A stretch of DNA of 64,000 nt from Talpa occidentalis (GCF_014898055.3 NW_023603184.1:28312808-28376807), one strand, 5' to 3'; counted from the stretch's first letter, positions 1 through 12,179 are shown. Notes: generated by a model from the sequence alone, not told the origin. Program-made: numbers and translations.

Positions 1-1220
1 GATGCTGGGACATAGGCCCTGCTCTTGGGAACTTCACAGGGGATATTGCAAATGGCAGGTGCAGAATGGCGGGTTCTGTGCCTTTGGTAACAGAACAAAG
101 ACAATATATCTTGGAACAACATGCCCCTTGAATAGAAAATGGTGTCACTGAGATATGTGCCGCTGGACTCTTCCCTTTGATAGAATTTATTGAGTCTCCA
201 TTACCTGCGAGCCCCTGTTCAGGGCTCTGGGAAGTAGGGCATACATGCCAGGAAAAGTACAAGTTTCTGGGCCTCCCTGGTGGCACAAGGAGTTAAGCAC
301 CACACGATGAAGCAATCCACAGCCTCTGCAGCACGAGTTCGATCCCCAGCTGGGGAGAAACCCACATGGCGTGGCAGACCTCTCCTGCCTCACCCGCTGC
401 TCCCCTCAGCACTGTATTTCAGTCAGTCTGCCTGTTTCTGTTCTCCACTCTGCCTCTGGTGGATATTCTCACCCCCTGCATCTCTGGCTTGTACCTTGGC
501 TCTTATATGCATAAATAAATAAATCTTTAAAAAAAAAGTACAAGTTTCTGAGAGCTCCCATCCCGGAACCTGCCCCTCAGACATCAGAGCTCTTAACGTG
601 GCATGGCCACTCTTTCCAGAGCCCACCTATGTTCTTCTGTTACCAACTGCCAAGTTCCTGCAGTCTGGAAATAGCTACTCTCTCAAGGATGTAAGGCAGG
701 GAAGATCCTTAAGGCCATATTTCTGCCACAACCCAGCACCCACTCAGGGCAACTCTCTCTCCTTACCTTAACAGCCTTCAAGGGAGAAGATTCCGTCTCT
801 TGGTTGTTGGGGCACTTACCACATATGGGTAGAATGTGCTCATTAGTAGGGACCATGGTTGAACCCTGCATGACTGGCTACCCCCCATGAGGGCCAGGCC
901 ATGCCTGTCCTCGCTCACCCACAAGCTTGTCAATGTCTGTCCCTTCCTTTCTGGCTTCCTACACACCTAACCAGGACCCAAAAAAGCCTTTGATCAGTGT
1001 TGAGATGGGGGCTCCGGATGAATCCTGGCAGGTCCCTAGGCAGCCACTGGGGATCTTTGAAATCATTCTAGGCAGAATTCTTTTTGACTTTGGGTATCTA
1101 AGATCTCGAGAGGAAGGGGATGGATGAACTGAGCAGTGCCTTTCCCATATAAATAAATAGAAATGTAAATAAATGCTGGAAATTTCTAATATCTGTCCTT
1201 GGTTGCCTTTCCCCATCCAG
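1..1220 (+). other. MICAL2: MICAL2 intron (3' part) upstream of the first visible exon
   Basis: Non-coding sequence ending in a polypyrimidine tract and a CAG acceptor at 1218-1220. Apart from the SINE at 270-533 I recognise no repeat and no exon. The open frame that runs from 1173 into the exon only borrows an ATG inside the intron, so it is not taken as the protein start. Inference from the exon that follows. Confidence 0.8.
270..533 (+). repeat. tRNA-derived SINE, older subfamily (copy 1)
   Basis: Full-length copy in sense orientation. It starts gggcctccctggtggcac (A-box region), has a B box cgagttcgatcccc near 331-345, and ends in ATAAATAAATAAATCTTT plus an A-tract, the T+ SINE tail (poly(A) signal plus Pol III terminator). 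A perfect 17-bp target-site duplication, aaaagtacaagtttctg, flanks it at 253-269 and 534-550, so the insertion is intact. Confidence 0.95.
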
Positions 1221-2544
1221 GCAACAGCTTACAGCTCACCCTCACCAGTCTCAAGAGAACATTTCAGCCTTTCTACTCCAACCTTCTTGAGGCAAACCAG
1301 ACCCCAAGGAGCATCTGAGGAAATTCCCCTGTATATGCCTCATGGTCAAGTGTTGGAGCAAGCAGAATCCCACCTGCTTAAGCCTAGGGGAGACAACCTT
1401 GAAAGTTCTACTCCACCCAACCCTGCAAAGATGGCTTCTGATGGGTATCAGGAAGAAGAGATGCTTCTTGGGGACACCAGAACCATCCAGAATGCCCCAC
1501 ACCCCATTAGGAAGGACAGGTGTTTACCAGACCAAGAGCTGTCTTCCAGGCATGGGGAGAGCCTGGACTCAGGAGGCTTGAGTGCCAGACCCAGGAGGGG
1601 AGCCACGCATGGGCCAGAACCAGGAGAGAGGCAGAAGTCGAGCTTAAAGAAGTTAGTCCTCACTCCCGAGCAGAAGACTAATTTGCTGGATTGGAATGAC
1701 TCAATCCCTGAGAGCTTGCACTTGGAAGCTGGCGCACAATTTTCTCAGAAAGTTGCTCAGAATGGTACAGGAGGCTGGGTGCTGAAACCAGTCAGCCCCT
1801 TACAGCTCCCCGCAGCAGTGAGAGAGCCCTTGCCAGCCCAGGGAGAAGCCCCTGGGAAGACAGGGGCCCCGGCTGAGCAGGCTCCATGGGAGCAAACTGT
1901 GACGCCACCCAAATCCCCCTTGCGGGTCATAGCAGATGTCTTAAGGAGGACTCTGCTCAACTCTGAAGGCGGGAGGAAGGCCTCCGCCACGCCAAAATCA
2001 AAGACTTTGCCCACCAGCCAGTCACACGCTTGCACTCGCTCACTCAGCGTTCGGAACCCCAGTTCCAGTAAAGACTGGAACCGACAGTTCCCAGGAAGAG
2101 ACGCAGTGAGCAGGGCCTCAGCCTTCTTCTCCTGGGGCACCCGGACTGCCAGGGCTGACCAACCTTTAGAGCCCAGCCCTCCCGACCTTGCCCTCTGCAC
2201 CCAGAGCTTACCCAACCAGGCATCCAAGACGTCTGCTTTCATCTCTCCATCCTGCAGCAGGATCGAAGATGTCCCCTCTCTCATGGAGAAAGTGAGTTTG
2301 CAAGAGATCTATCCAGATGCCTCCAGGGTTCCAAAGAGAACTAGCTCGCTCGCATCGTCCCTTAGACTCGAGGAAAAATCTTATGAGAGTTTCTTCCAAG
2401 AATCCAGGCACAAAAAGGGCCTCTGTAGCAGCTCCCAGGGCAACATGCTGCCCTTGGACAACATGCAACCCCCAGAGAAGCAGGGGCAGCGCCTTGGCAC
2501 CCACCTGGAGCGGAGGGACCATCCCTCTCCAGAGGGAGATGCAG
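1221..2544 (+). CDS. MICAL2: MICAL2 / MICALCL large penultimate-region coding exon (disordered Ser/Pro-rich segment)
   Basis: Codes 441 residues plus the first base of the next codon. The acceptor is ccccatccag|gca and the donor gcag|gtaagt. The frame is open for the whole exon. The protein is rich in Ser, Pro, Gln and Glu with no folded domain visible, so it is probably disordered. A conserved-looking stretch, KKLVLTPEQKTNLLDWN, is coded at about 1647-1697. The exon joins in frame to six downstream exons that encode the bMERB domain, which identifies the gene. In human this part was annotated as the separate gene MICALCL (Ebitein-1, an ERK2-binding testis protein) and is now mostly treated as the 3' end of MICAL2. 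The basic-hydrophobic KKLVL could be a MAPK docking site, but that is a guess. If a short MICALCL transcript exists, its start could be the Met codon at 1335 or 1431; the sequence does not decide. The MICAL2 monooxygenase, CH and LIM exons lie upstream, outside the window. Confidence 0.93.
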
Positions 2545-2792
2545 GTAAGTGGCTCCTTCCTAACAAAAGCCTACAGTTCATGCTGGGCAATTAGTGATCC
2601 TCAGATTAGCACATGGGTCTCTTTCCCTTGGCTTTGCTTCTGAAATTAAATGCCGCTGAAAACAGGAAAACATCCATTTGAAATTTTTGAAAAAATTGAA
2701 TTTCAAATTATGTTCTAGAAAGTTTTGGATAAGATAAATCAGCCATAATCATAATTCCACCATTTTCCTATTCACGGTCCATATATGAATTT

Positions 2793-3098
2793 TTTTTTTA
2801 TAAAGATAATGAATTTTTTTTTTAAGATTTATTTATTTATTTATTTATTTATACAAGCACTGGGTGCAGTCAGAAGCGCAGGAGGGTGAAGGAATTCACC
2901 AGAGCCCAAGCGGGGAGCAGAGCAGGCAGAAGGACCGAAGTACACTGCTGAGGGGAGCAGCGGGTGGCAGGAGAGGTCTGCTCACCATGCGGGACCCTCC
3001 TCCGGTGCCCGGGGAGCAGCCGGGGATCGAACCGGCACTGCAGAGGCTGCGGGCAGCTTCACAACCCAGCGCTCAACCGCTGCGCCACCGGGGAGGCC
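2793..3098 (-). repeat. tRNA-derived SINE, younger subfamily (copy 2)
   Basis: Antisense full-length copy; the box-A end is at 3098 and the T-rich tail at about 2810-2851. The target-site duplication ccatatatgaattt is at 2779-2792 and 3099-3112. The tail begins with an unusual filler (tataaagataatg) before the standard TTTAAGATTTATTTATTT. It sits just 5' of a Tigger-type remnant. Confidence 0.93.
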
Positions 3099-3135
3099 CC
3101 ATATATGAATTTAAGTTGTACATAAAATTGTATGT

Positions 3136-3441
3136 AGTCTCCCCCCTTGTCTGCAGGTGCTACATTCCCAGCCGCCTCCCCCTCCCCATGGATTCCTGAA
3201 ACTACAAATCCACAGACCCTGTAAATATCATATATGTTCCTAGACATACATACACCCATGATAAAGTTTAATTTATAAATTAGGCACAATAAGAGATTAA
3301 TAACAACAAGCAATAATAAAATAGAACAACCATTATAACATACTGTGATAAAAGTTATGTGACTATGGTCTCTTTCAAAAAAAATCTCATTGTGCATAAT
3401 AATTTCGGCAAGTGAAACCGCAGATAAGGGGATGCTACTGT
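3136..3441 (+). mobile_element. Tigger/MER2-type nonautonomous DNA transposon remnant
   Basis: Contains the hallmark pieces of this family as I know them: a start like gtctccccccttgtctgcagg, the internal run ataaagtttaatttataaa at about 3261-3279, aaaagttatgtgactatggt, and a closing gaaaccgcagataagggg that is roughly the inverted partner of the start. Moderately diverged from consensus. Family name is from memory, not a search. Confidence 0.8.
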
Positions 3442-3934
3442 CTCTTTTAAAAACAACACATCACAGACATACCAATTCACAAGGCCTACATGCAGGTGAT
3501 TTAATGGCTGTTGAAATTTTATCTAGTGGATATGTTACTACTATTTAGTGAATTTTTCTCATTGTTTAACTTAGATGTCTGTATAAATTCTATATGTGAA
3601 TATATTTCTATTTTCTATACAGTACTGAATGGCCATTTTATGCATAGAACTTTTTCTTTCAATTAGTTTTTCAGGATAGGCTCCAAGAAATGGGATTCTG
3701 GAGGAAAGATGTGAATATTTTTAAGATTTTTCACTTACACTGACAAAATGCTTTGTAAAAGGGAGCAAGCAGCATATGTGAAGGATTTGTAGGCTCCAAC
3801 CGCATGTTACAAATTTCAGTTACAATAAGGGAAAGGTTCCAGTTTCCATTCCTCCACAAACACACCAGATACCTTTTCTAGCACATTTGACATGATATTT
3901 TTGAGGTCAAAAAATGGTGCCTCTTTAAACTCTT

Positions 3935-4193
3935 TTTAAAGATTTATTTATTTATGCATACAAGAACTGGGGTATAGGCCAGAGGTGTGGGGGCAGTGAG
4001 AGGATTCGCCAGAGACAGAATAGAAAACAGCATGGGCAGATACACTGCTGAGGGGAGTAGCAGACGAGTCAGGAGAGGTCTGCTGCACCATGTGGGTATC
4101 TCCCTGGCTGGCCAGGGATGGAACTCATGCTGCAGAGGCTGCGGACAGCTTCACAGTGCTGTGTTTAACCTCTTGTGCCACCAGGGAGGCCCT
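3935..4193 (-). repeat. tRNA-derived SINE, older subfamily (copy 3)
   Basis: Antisense copy with the older-subfamily diagnostics: aactggggtataggccagagg and the SINE 5' end reading ccaccagggaggccc at about 4179-4193. The tail is tttttaaagatttatttattta. The flanking duplication is not clear because T-tracts lie on both sides. Confidence 0.9.
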
Positions 4194-4833
4194 GTCCTTT
4201 TTTTTTTTTTTTAGCACTAACTTAAAGATAATTGGGTACCAATGGAAACTTTTTTTTCCTATATTTAAATCTGATTATAATTTTAATTATAAAATAGTAT
4301 AGTCAAGAATCAGATTAACCCAAGAAAGTGAAAATATGTAGAAAATAAATAATAACATGTGTGCTCTCACCTGCTCTCCTCCTGGCCAGAATTTTGGCAT
4401 ACATCTTTAGAGACAGTTTAGTGAGACATTCACATGGGTTCTTTTATTACTGTCAATACTTGTTTGATTGCTTTAAACAATGTGACTCTACTGTCCCTAT
4501 TGTTGGGCCACTTTGTTTTTCTTTATTTTTTTCAGCCTTTATTTTGGAACTTCGCAAGTAAAAAATTATTTTTCTTCTTTGCTGCCTTCATCAAAGAGCT
4601 ATATAGATTAACAAAGAGTTTATTTTCAGTCAAGTTGGGGATAAGCAGAACAGGCTGGAGCAGAACTATCATATCACAACATAAACTTTAACATGTTGTT
4701 TAATTTCTGATGGGTGATACATTCATGGTGCTCAACAGAAGTGGATAAAAAAGGCCCACAATAGATAGTCCTCTTCCCTTCCCTATCCCATAGCTATCAG
4801 GTCTATTCCCCAGCACAGATCCCATGATCAGTT

Positions 4834-5267
4834 TTTTTTTTTTAAATAATTTTTTAAATTTATATCTCATATCATTGTGTATTCCCCATAAAATTCCCAC
4901 TACCAGTTCACCCATGAACCATCACCATAGTCCCTTGTGCTCTTCTCTCCCCTGTTTTTATCCCTTTTCCTCCCCCTCCCTTGCAGAATGTCTCTTATTT
5001 ATGGTTGCCTGCTAGATTTTTTTTATTGCTTTCTTTGCTCCCCCATCCCTTATTTGGTTCCCCTCTCTTCCTCCTTAAGTGAAACTATCGGATACTTCTC
5101 TTTTTCCTTCTGAGCATGATCCCTTGTTTATTTCATTGAGCATGATCCCGCCTAGCTCCATCCATGTTGCTGCAAATAGCATGAGTTTATCTTTTTTGAT
5201 TGCTGAATAATAGTCCATTGTGTGTATATGCCATGTCCTCTTGATACAGTCATCTATTTGGGGGCAT
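4834..5267 (-). mobile_element. Younger 5'-truncated LINE-1 3' end inserted in the older L1
   Basis: The minus strand reads as the last part of L1 ORF2 and 3'UTR (antisense signature agctccatccatgttgctgc at about 5155-5174), with the poly(A) tail seen as a T-run at 4832-4843. The direct repeat ccatgatcagttt flanks it at 4822-4834 and 5268-5280, supporting target-primed insertion into the older L1. Confidence 0.85.
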
Positions 5268-6960
5268 CCATGATCAGTTTCTTAGGCATCCTTCCAGACA
5301 GAATTTACATATTCTCTCTTTCCTACACAAATGGTAGCATCCTAGCATATTGGATACACTTTTTTCTTTGCTTTGTTTTTGAAGACTGTTCCATAATACA
5401 ACAAAGAGCTTTCTCCTTTGTTTTATAGCTGCAAGGTACTCCATGTATAGATGTGTCATAATTCATGCAGGCATTCATCTATGATGGAAAGTGGATTTCA
5501 AATCTTTCATTGCCGCAAACAGTGGTGCAATAATTAATTGAGAGCTTAGGCCACTTAGCATATGTTTTAATTTATCTGTTGGATAAATTCCTAGAATGAA
5601 AATGCAGGAATGAAGGTTGCTTACATTTGGATTGGGAGCTTCGGTAGGCATCACCAAAAATCTCTCCCTTGAAGTAGTGCCAGTGTGAGAGTGACATTTC
5701 TACACTTAAACTGACTGGTATTTTAGTCAACTTTTTTTTTTAACCTTTGCCAATCTGATAGATGATTGAGCAGCTTTTTATATGCTGAGTTGTGTATATT
5801 TCCTCTTCTGTCATCTACTCTTTCTGTCCTTGTCCAGTTTTTGTGAAGCTGTTGGTATTTTTCTTAGTGAAGGATTTGGATTCTTTATTAAAAGGGAAAT
5901 TTAGCCCTTTTTGTGACACAAATTACAAGTATTTTTCTGGTTTTTTGTGTTTAACTTTGTTTATGGTGGCTTTTGACATATAAAGTTCTTATTTTTACAT
6001 GGGAGTTATGAGCAATTTTTCATTTTATGGTTTCTTTGACTTTATAGCATAGTTCAGAAAGAACTCCTTTCAAGTTTATAAAAGAATTTTCTTGTACTTT
6101 CTTTTAATCTTCTTGTTTGTTATAAATTTTTTGACATTAAAATATTTATATCAAGGAATTGTCCTTCTGAAAATGTAAGCTGTGGTTCCAAACTAATTTT
6201 TTTTTTTTTCATTAGCTTCCTGGTTAGCCTAAAATAATTGAGTGAATAATCCATTTTTCCTCTCTTAAATGTCATCTTTATCATATATCAAATTTCTGTA
6301 ATTGGACTGATTTCTGCACCATATATTTTATTCTATTGAGTTGTCTGTGTTATATTAGTACCACAATGGTTTAATTATTTACACAATTATAGATTTTAAT
6401 TTGTTTTACTATCTAGTAGGAAAATGATTATAATTGATTTTTGATCTCTTTCAAAACTTACCTGGCTCTTCCTGCTTCTGCATTATGACAAATGACCTTA
6501 ACTACAGCTCTTTCAGATGCAAAAAAAAAAAAAAATCCTGGAAATACTTCTAATAAGATTGAGTTAAGTTTACAAACTCACTTGGCAATAATTTACAAAC
6601 TTGTGATATGAATTACCTTTTCCTACCTTTTCTGTGACCTTCAGGAATATTCTAAACTTTAGGTCATACAGATCTCACATATTTATTCTTAAGTTTATTA
6701 CCAGATATGTTAAATTGTATTGTTATTGTGAATAAGATCTTCTCCATTTATCTCCCTACTATTGTTTGTGTATGTGAAGGTTACTGAGTTCTGCATCATA
6801 ATTTTGTACTTATCCATTTTATTGACATCCGGGTCCTTTCCAAACATATAATTATAGCATCCGCAAGTGGTGATAATTCTACCTCCTACTTTATGTGGCA
6901 TGCCTCTAATTTATTATGTTTCCTTAGTGTCTTTGGTTTCCAGAATCTCCAGATCAATAT

Positions 6961-7301
6961 TTTTTTTTAATATTTTTAATAGTTGTTTTTTTTTTTTTTA
7001 ATAGAGGCATGCTTTATTTATTTATTTGTTTGTTTGTTTGGTTGGTTGGTTGGTTATATATGCACTGAGTACAGTCAGAAGCGCGGGAGGGTGAGAGAAT
7101 TCACCAGAGCCAGAGCAGGGAGCAGAGCAGGCAGAAGGACCGAAGTACACTGCTGAGGGGAGCAGCGGGCGGCAGGAGAGGTCTGCGCGCCATGTGGGAC
7201 CCTCCTCCAGTGGCCGGGGAGCAGCCGGGGATCGAACCAGCGCTGCAGAGGCTGCGGGCAGCTTCGCAACCCAGCGCTCAACCGCTGCGCCACCAGGGAG
7301 G
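6961..7301 (-). repeat. tRNA-derived SINE, younger subfamily with variant 3' tail (copy 4)
   Basis: Antisense copy. The body matches the younger subfamily (cagtcagaagcgcgggaggg). The tail carries the extra block ttaatagaggcatgc at about 7000-7013 followed by TTTG and GGTT repeats, shared only with copy 5. Imperfect target-site duplication ctccagatcaatatt (6947-6961) / ctccagagcaatatt (7304-7318). Confidence 0.92.
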
Positions 7302-7924
7302 CCCTCCAGAGCAATATTAATGAGAGTAGTGTTAATGATTTCCTAATTACATCCTAGCTTTGATGAGAATGCATCTCATTAATGAGAATGATGTTTTCCC
7401 ATTTAAGCATGATGCTTAAGTGGTTGACCCAGGTATAGTTTATCATTTTGAGTTAATTACCATCTTATTAAAAGTATTTTATTACTATTTTATTAAAAGT
7501 AATTTAACAATAAACATCTTGAATTTATCAAACATCATTTATCATTCAGATGAATGGATGATCTTTCCTCCTTAGTTTGATTAATATTATGAATTATGTA
7601 ATAGATTTACTGATATTGAACCATCCTTGGATTGCTGAAGTAAATACCATTGGTTATTTTTATTATTTTATAAAGTTTATAACAAATGTTATATTATTAA
7701 TAAAATAATAGCACAGTAATCAAAGGTATATTCAAATTTATGATCATTTAAATAGGAGTCAGCTGAAAATTTAATTTTTCTTGTTTCTACATATAACTTT
7801 CTACATTAATAGTATACATAAACTTCTCAGTCTTGAAATTGTGCTAAATTTACCGACGCTCATTTTATACAATTTTTATGCTGTTTATTATTCTTGTATA
7901 TAATTAAAGAAGGCACCCTGAGAA

Positions 7925-8170
7925 CTTATCTTTTTATTTTTGCATACTTTTTCTTCTGCAGTATAACATAGATACAATTAAGTGCACAAATAATGAATTT
8001 CTGCTAAGTGCACTTTTGTGTAATCACTTCTGAGATCAAGATATAGAACATTTCCAAGCACCCAAAAGCCTTGAAGATACATGTGCCACACAACAAAATG
8101 TTTACTCTCTGACTTTATCATCTTAGATTACTTTTGCAGTTCTTTTGCTGTATACAAATTGAATCAACCA
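7925..8170 (-). mobile_element. Old L1 3'-end fragment
   Basis: Resembles the stretch 'taagtgcacaaatn...gatcaagatatagaacatttcc...cacccaaaagcc' common in old L1 3' ends. Short and diverged; orientation inferred from that memory. Confidence 0.5.
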
Positions 8171-8520
8171 GTTTTAGAATAGGCAAAATTCTAAGAGGGT
8201 CCCACGCTTCCTGCCCCCTGGTGTGTTTGCCCTGTATAATCTTACCCCCTTCACTATAATGGGAATGTGAATATGATGGATTTCCCTGAGGTGATTAAGT
8301 AACAGTATTTTGCTAATGTACTTTAGTCCTAAACCAATAGAAAGCCATGTTCTTCCTGGCCTTGAAGAAGTAAATTGTGTGGCACATGATGGATTATTAA
8401 CACATTTTCTAGCCCTTCTCATCTCTCCAGTAGATGAAGGGTCAGGTGGGAAAGTTCCAAACTTATAATCACAGCAGTAACCAGCCCCCATCCAGGAATC
8501 CACCAAGAGTCATGTTATTA
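8170..8520 (+). mobile_element. Probable ancient LTR-retrotransposon fragment
   Basis: The run aaaattctaagagggtccca, then cctggtgtgtttgccctgta and ggccttgaagaagtaaattg, follows the order of a widespread old mammalian LTR. Both ends are lost and it codes for nothing. Assignment is from memory and could be wrong in subfamily. Confidence 0.5.
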
Positions 8521-8699
8521 GATCAGAAGATACGCCTGCCACCCAGGAAAGTTTTAGAAGATCTGTATCAGGAAATAAGACTAAAGTTCAAATATTAATG
8601 GGAGCAGGTGACAGGGGCCAATACATACATTTCATATTATTTCATATCTTACATTAAACAGTCAGTTATCTCTTAAGATAGTTAAAAAACATGAAAAAA

Positions 8700-10240
8700 A
8701 TTATATTTACCATTTCTGGAGTACTTCATTCTATCTGGTTTATTCCTTTGGCTATAGAACTTCTTTTAACATTTTATGTATATATCGGTTAATGACAAAT
8801 ATCATAGCTTTTTTGTTTCCTTTTAAAAATCTTTATTTTTGCTTCATTTTGAAGGAATCATTTTACTGGATATAGAATTATAAATTGACAGATTATTTTT
8901 CTTTCAACATTTTTATGATGTTCCATTAGCTCTTAGCTTATTTAGTTTCTAGCATGTCAATGAGAATCTTTATCTTTGTTTCTCTACATTCAGTTACCAT
9001 TTTTCTTTGTATGCTTTCAAGATTTTATCTATATATCCTTTTGGGGATTTTATTATCTGAGCCTTGTTATGATTTTCTCTGTGTTTACCCTACTTGTGGC
9101 TTGTTACATTTCTCAGAACCGTGGTTTTAAAATTTCACTAAATTTGGAGGATTTTCAGCAATAATACATCAACTTTTTGTGCTTCTGTCTCTCTCTGTCT
9201 CCTTCTGGCACTAGTCACATATATTTTAGAACACTTGATATTGTCCCACAGGTCACTGAGGTTCTATTCATTTTTTGGTCTTTTTTTCTTTGTGTTTCAT
9301 TTTGTGTAGTTTTATTGCTATTTTTCCCTTTCCCTGAATATTTTCCTCTGTAGTATTTAATCTGACCCACTTCACCAGTGAAATTTTCATTTCAGGTTTT
9401 GTATTTTGTATTTTTAATCTATGTAGGTTATATTTGGTTCTTTTTTTCTATCTTTTACATCTGCCCTCATTCTGTTCATGTTTTCTTTTTAAATTGAGCA
9501 CAGTTACAATAGCTATTTTAAAATCCTTGTCTTAATTCCATCACTTTTGTCATTTTTGACCCTGCTTTTATTGATTGATTTTTCTCTTGATTATAAAATT
9601 CATTATCCTACTCTTTTACATATCCAGTAACTGCTTACTGGCTGCTACATTTTGTAAATATTATGTCATAGGGTATCTAGATTTGCTTTCTTCATAAAAG
9701 AATGTTAAATAAGCAGTAAAGAATATTGGCAGGCCGTTAATGTGCAGATCTTTTTGTTTTTTCCAAGACTTGTTTTTAAGCTAATTTATCCTATTACTCC
9801 TCTGTGATCTATAATCTCCCAGCAACTATTATCCAACCTCATGCATTTCTCTGTGCATCTATAGTTTTTCTAATTAGCTCCCTTCTTTCCAATACTTCCC
9901 CTGACACATTCCAACTACCTCAGTCCTCTCAGTCCTCTGTGAACTCTTGTATTTTTCAATCAATAAATCTGCTATTCTGTTTAGGTTATTCTTACCTGCA
10001 CTGTGATTTGGAAGGTGCCTCTAGGCAGAAAGCTTCTGTGATAGTAGGACTTTACTTCATTTGCTTCTGCTCTCATCTGTGTCACAGTTCTATACTGCCT
10101 GTTGCCCAGTGTCTGGAAATATCTGCTTCATATATTTTGTCCAGACTTCTTGTGCTTTGTGGTGGGAGATCAATCCCAGAATCAGTAACTCCATTATAGC
10201 CAGAGTGGAACAATTCAGCCAAATTTTCCAAACTTTGCAA
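8700..10240 (-). mobile_element. Old LINE-1 (L1M-type) fragment, minus orientation
   Basis: Minus-oriented old L1. Recognisable runs are ttactggatatagaattata (8863-8882), atattgtcccacaggtcact (9238-9257), and near the end catatattttgtccagactt with aatcagtaactccattatag. No open frame of interest. Ends just before SINE copy 5. Confidence 0.7.
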
Positions 10241-10272
10241 ATTAAAAGCAAACTCCTAGAATGAATGTTTCT

Positions 10273-10585
10273 TTTTTTTTTTTTAAATTTTTTTTAATAG
10301 AGGCATGTTTTATTTATTTATTTATTTGTTTGTTTGTTTTGTTTATACATACACTGGGTACAGTCAGAAGTGTCGGAGGGTGAGAGAATTCACCAGAGCC
10401 AGAGCAGGGAGCAGAGCAGGCAGAAGGACCGAAATACACTGCTGAGGGGAGCAGCGGGCGGCAGGAGAGGTCTGCGCGCCATGTGGGACCCTCCTCCTCC
10501 GGTGGCCGGGGAGCAGCAGGGGATCGAACCTGCACCCGCATAGCTTCGCAACCCAGCGCTCAACCGCTGCGCCACCGGGGAGGCC
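10273..10585 (-). repeat. tRNA-derived SINE, younger subfamily with variant 3' tail (copy 5)
   Basis: Antisense copy with perfect 18-bp target-site duplication cctagaatgaatgtttct at 10255-10272 and 10586-10603. The tail block ttaatagaggcatgttttat matches copy 4. The B-box part (ggggatcgaacctgc in antisense) is shortened by a small deletion between B box and A box. Confidence 0.95.
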
Positions 10586-10827
10586 CCTAGAATGAATGTT
10601 TCTATGATGGAAAAGAGTGAAAGGGAAGAGATTCAGGGACAACTATATAACATTATGTAACTTTGCCAGAAGTTTAAGGAATGTATAATATTTAGAAATA
10701 TTTTCTCCTCGATTTCAAAATGAAATTCAATGGGAATATTGAATTTATTTTGGAGAATTACTGGAAAAAATTTCAACTTTAGGTTATTCTTCTTCCATAA
10801 GTTGAAGTTAAATCAGTTTTATAAATA

Positions 10828-11290
10828 CAGGCATCCTCAGCTATTTGATAGTTTGAATTATGCCACTTTTTTTTACAAAAAACCTATATTAGTACCTGTT
10901 TTCACTGACCAAAAGAAATCCAAAGAGGACTTCTATTTTTACAACAAAAGCCAAAAAGCAAAAGTAGCATTTAAGGTTTTTTGTAATGAATTGTTACAGA
11001 GGCCACCGGCATCCCGAGAAGAGTGGCCCCTCCACGTTACTTCCCTAGGAACTACTTGGTACAGGCTATGTGCTTATGATACCATTTCCGCTTTTACTAC
11101 ATGTTAGTGTTATTTTAGGCTTTATGTATTATTTGGTATGATGTGGTAGGTTATTTTTGGGTCTGGGAATGCTCAAAAATGTTTTTACATAAATTAAGAA
11201 TAATGGCTTCTTCGCTTTATGCCATTTTGGCTTACAAAAGTTGTCATTTAAAAGGCACACTTTGGATATGGGGGACACGTTGTATTGCAG
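10828..11290 (+). mobile_element. Ancient interspersed repeat, probably DNA-transposon derived
   Basis: The part at 11131-11290 (ggtaggttatttttgggtct, acataaattaagaataatgg, gatatgggggacacg) aligns by eye with 63320-63480. Two diverged copies in one window show it is a dispersed family. I do not recognise the family with certainty. A 125-codon open frame here (10730-11107) has no protein-like composition. Confidence 0.5.
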
Positions 11291-12179
11291 TATTATTCAT
11301 TAGGATGAATGATAATAATGAGGTAGTTGCCTGCTGCTGGTGGCAATATTTATTGAAGCACCCACAATAAACTAAGCACCAGAAATTCAGGAAATAAAGT
11401 TAGTTCTCCAAGTTTACACACTAAGTGACTACGAAGCGACTGACTTACTCAGTACTCAGTGGTAATTTAGTGGCTGCAACTGGGATACAATCTCAGCTCA
11501 CTGCTAACAATGACTTTTTCCATTATTATCCTGCTCTCTAGTTCTCTCTTCACCTGAGCTTCCCCATCTGGCAAATTAAAGCGGAAAACAGTTAACTCCC
11601 TCCCCAGAGAGCCTGTGTTATTATATAGATGTTTTGCATTATTTTGCTTTGAATAGCAGCATATGTAAATGTGCTCCTGGAGGTGAAAATTACCCTTATT
11701 TTTTTTTAAGCTGGCCTCTCCCACCGGGGTGAATAGTTGAAAATTCTGGGGAGGAAAAAGCAGACTGGAGAGGCTGTTAGCCAGCTTGGAGTTGCTTCTC
11801 CTCCTTCCTCCCCACCCAACACATATGTCTATTCAGATATAAGCAGCCACAGCAGAGTAAGTAAAGATTACTAGATTCCCTGCCCTGGAGTCCTAGCTTG
11901 TTCTGATACTCAGTGTCCAGAGTGGGTTAATCCAGATCTTAATCATTAAGCCTGCATCAGGTTGATGTGTTTGGGCAGGTGTTCTTGCTGAGAAGAATAA
12001 AAGCCTCCTGTGGCACCTGGAAGACTTTATCACACATGGTCCCCAGCCAGATCACAGAGATTCTAGTTAACATGGGCACTTTGCTGCCTCCGACCATCTA
12101 CCTCTTGTTCAGAGGCTGGCATAGCCCTCCTGTTGGGCTCTCCTGTGGGCCCTGCATTGTTGAGCCCTCTCTATCTTAA

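Larger units (their letters stand above)
4690..7920 (-). mobile_element. Old LINE-1 (L1M-like), fragmented, minus orientation
   Basis: AT-rich DNA whose minus strand matches the 3' end and part of ORF2 of ancient mammalian L1. Signs are ggataaattcctagaatgaa (5578-5597), cattgccgcaaacagtggtg, and the ORF2-like attgaaccatccttggattg at about 7614-7633. No reading frame survives. It has been interrupted by a younger L1 (4834-5267) and a SINE (6961-7301). Boundaries are approximate and more than one L1 copy may be present. Confidence 0.75.

Noticed and set aside
1757..2284. 175-codon minus-strand open frame inside the large MICAL2 exon
   Set aside because: It lies wholly opposite a well-supported coding exon and has no recognisable domain; a shadow of the real frame.
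10364..10642. Recurring short proteins such as those containing AQRLSAGLRS at 3059, 7075, 10390, 55725 and elsewhere
   Set aside because: All come from the sense strand of the SINE body (antisense to the genes). Similarity among them is repeat similarity, not a gene family.
10730..11107. 125-codon plus-strand open frame
   Set aside because: Runs through an ancient repeat; low-complexity Phe/Lys-rich composition and no family match.
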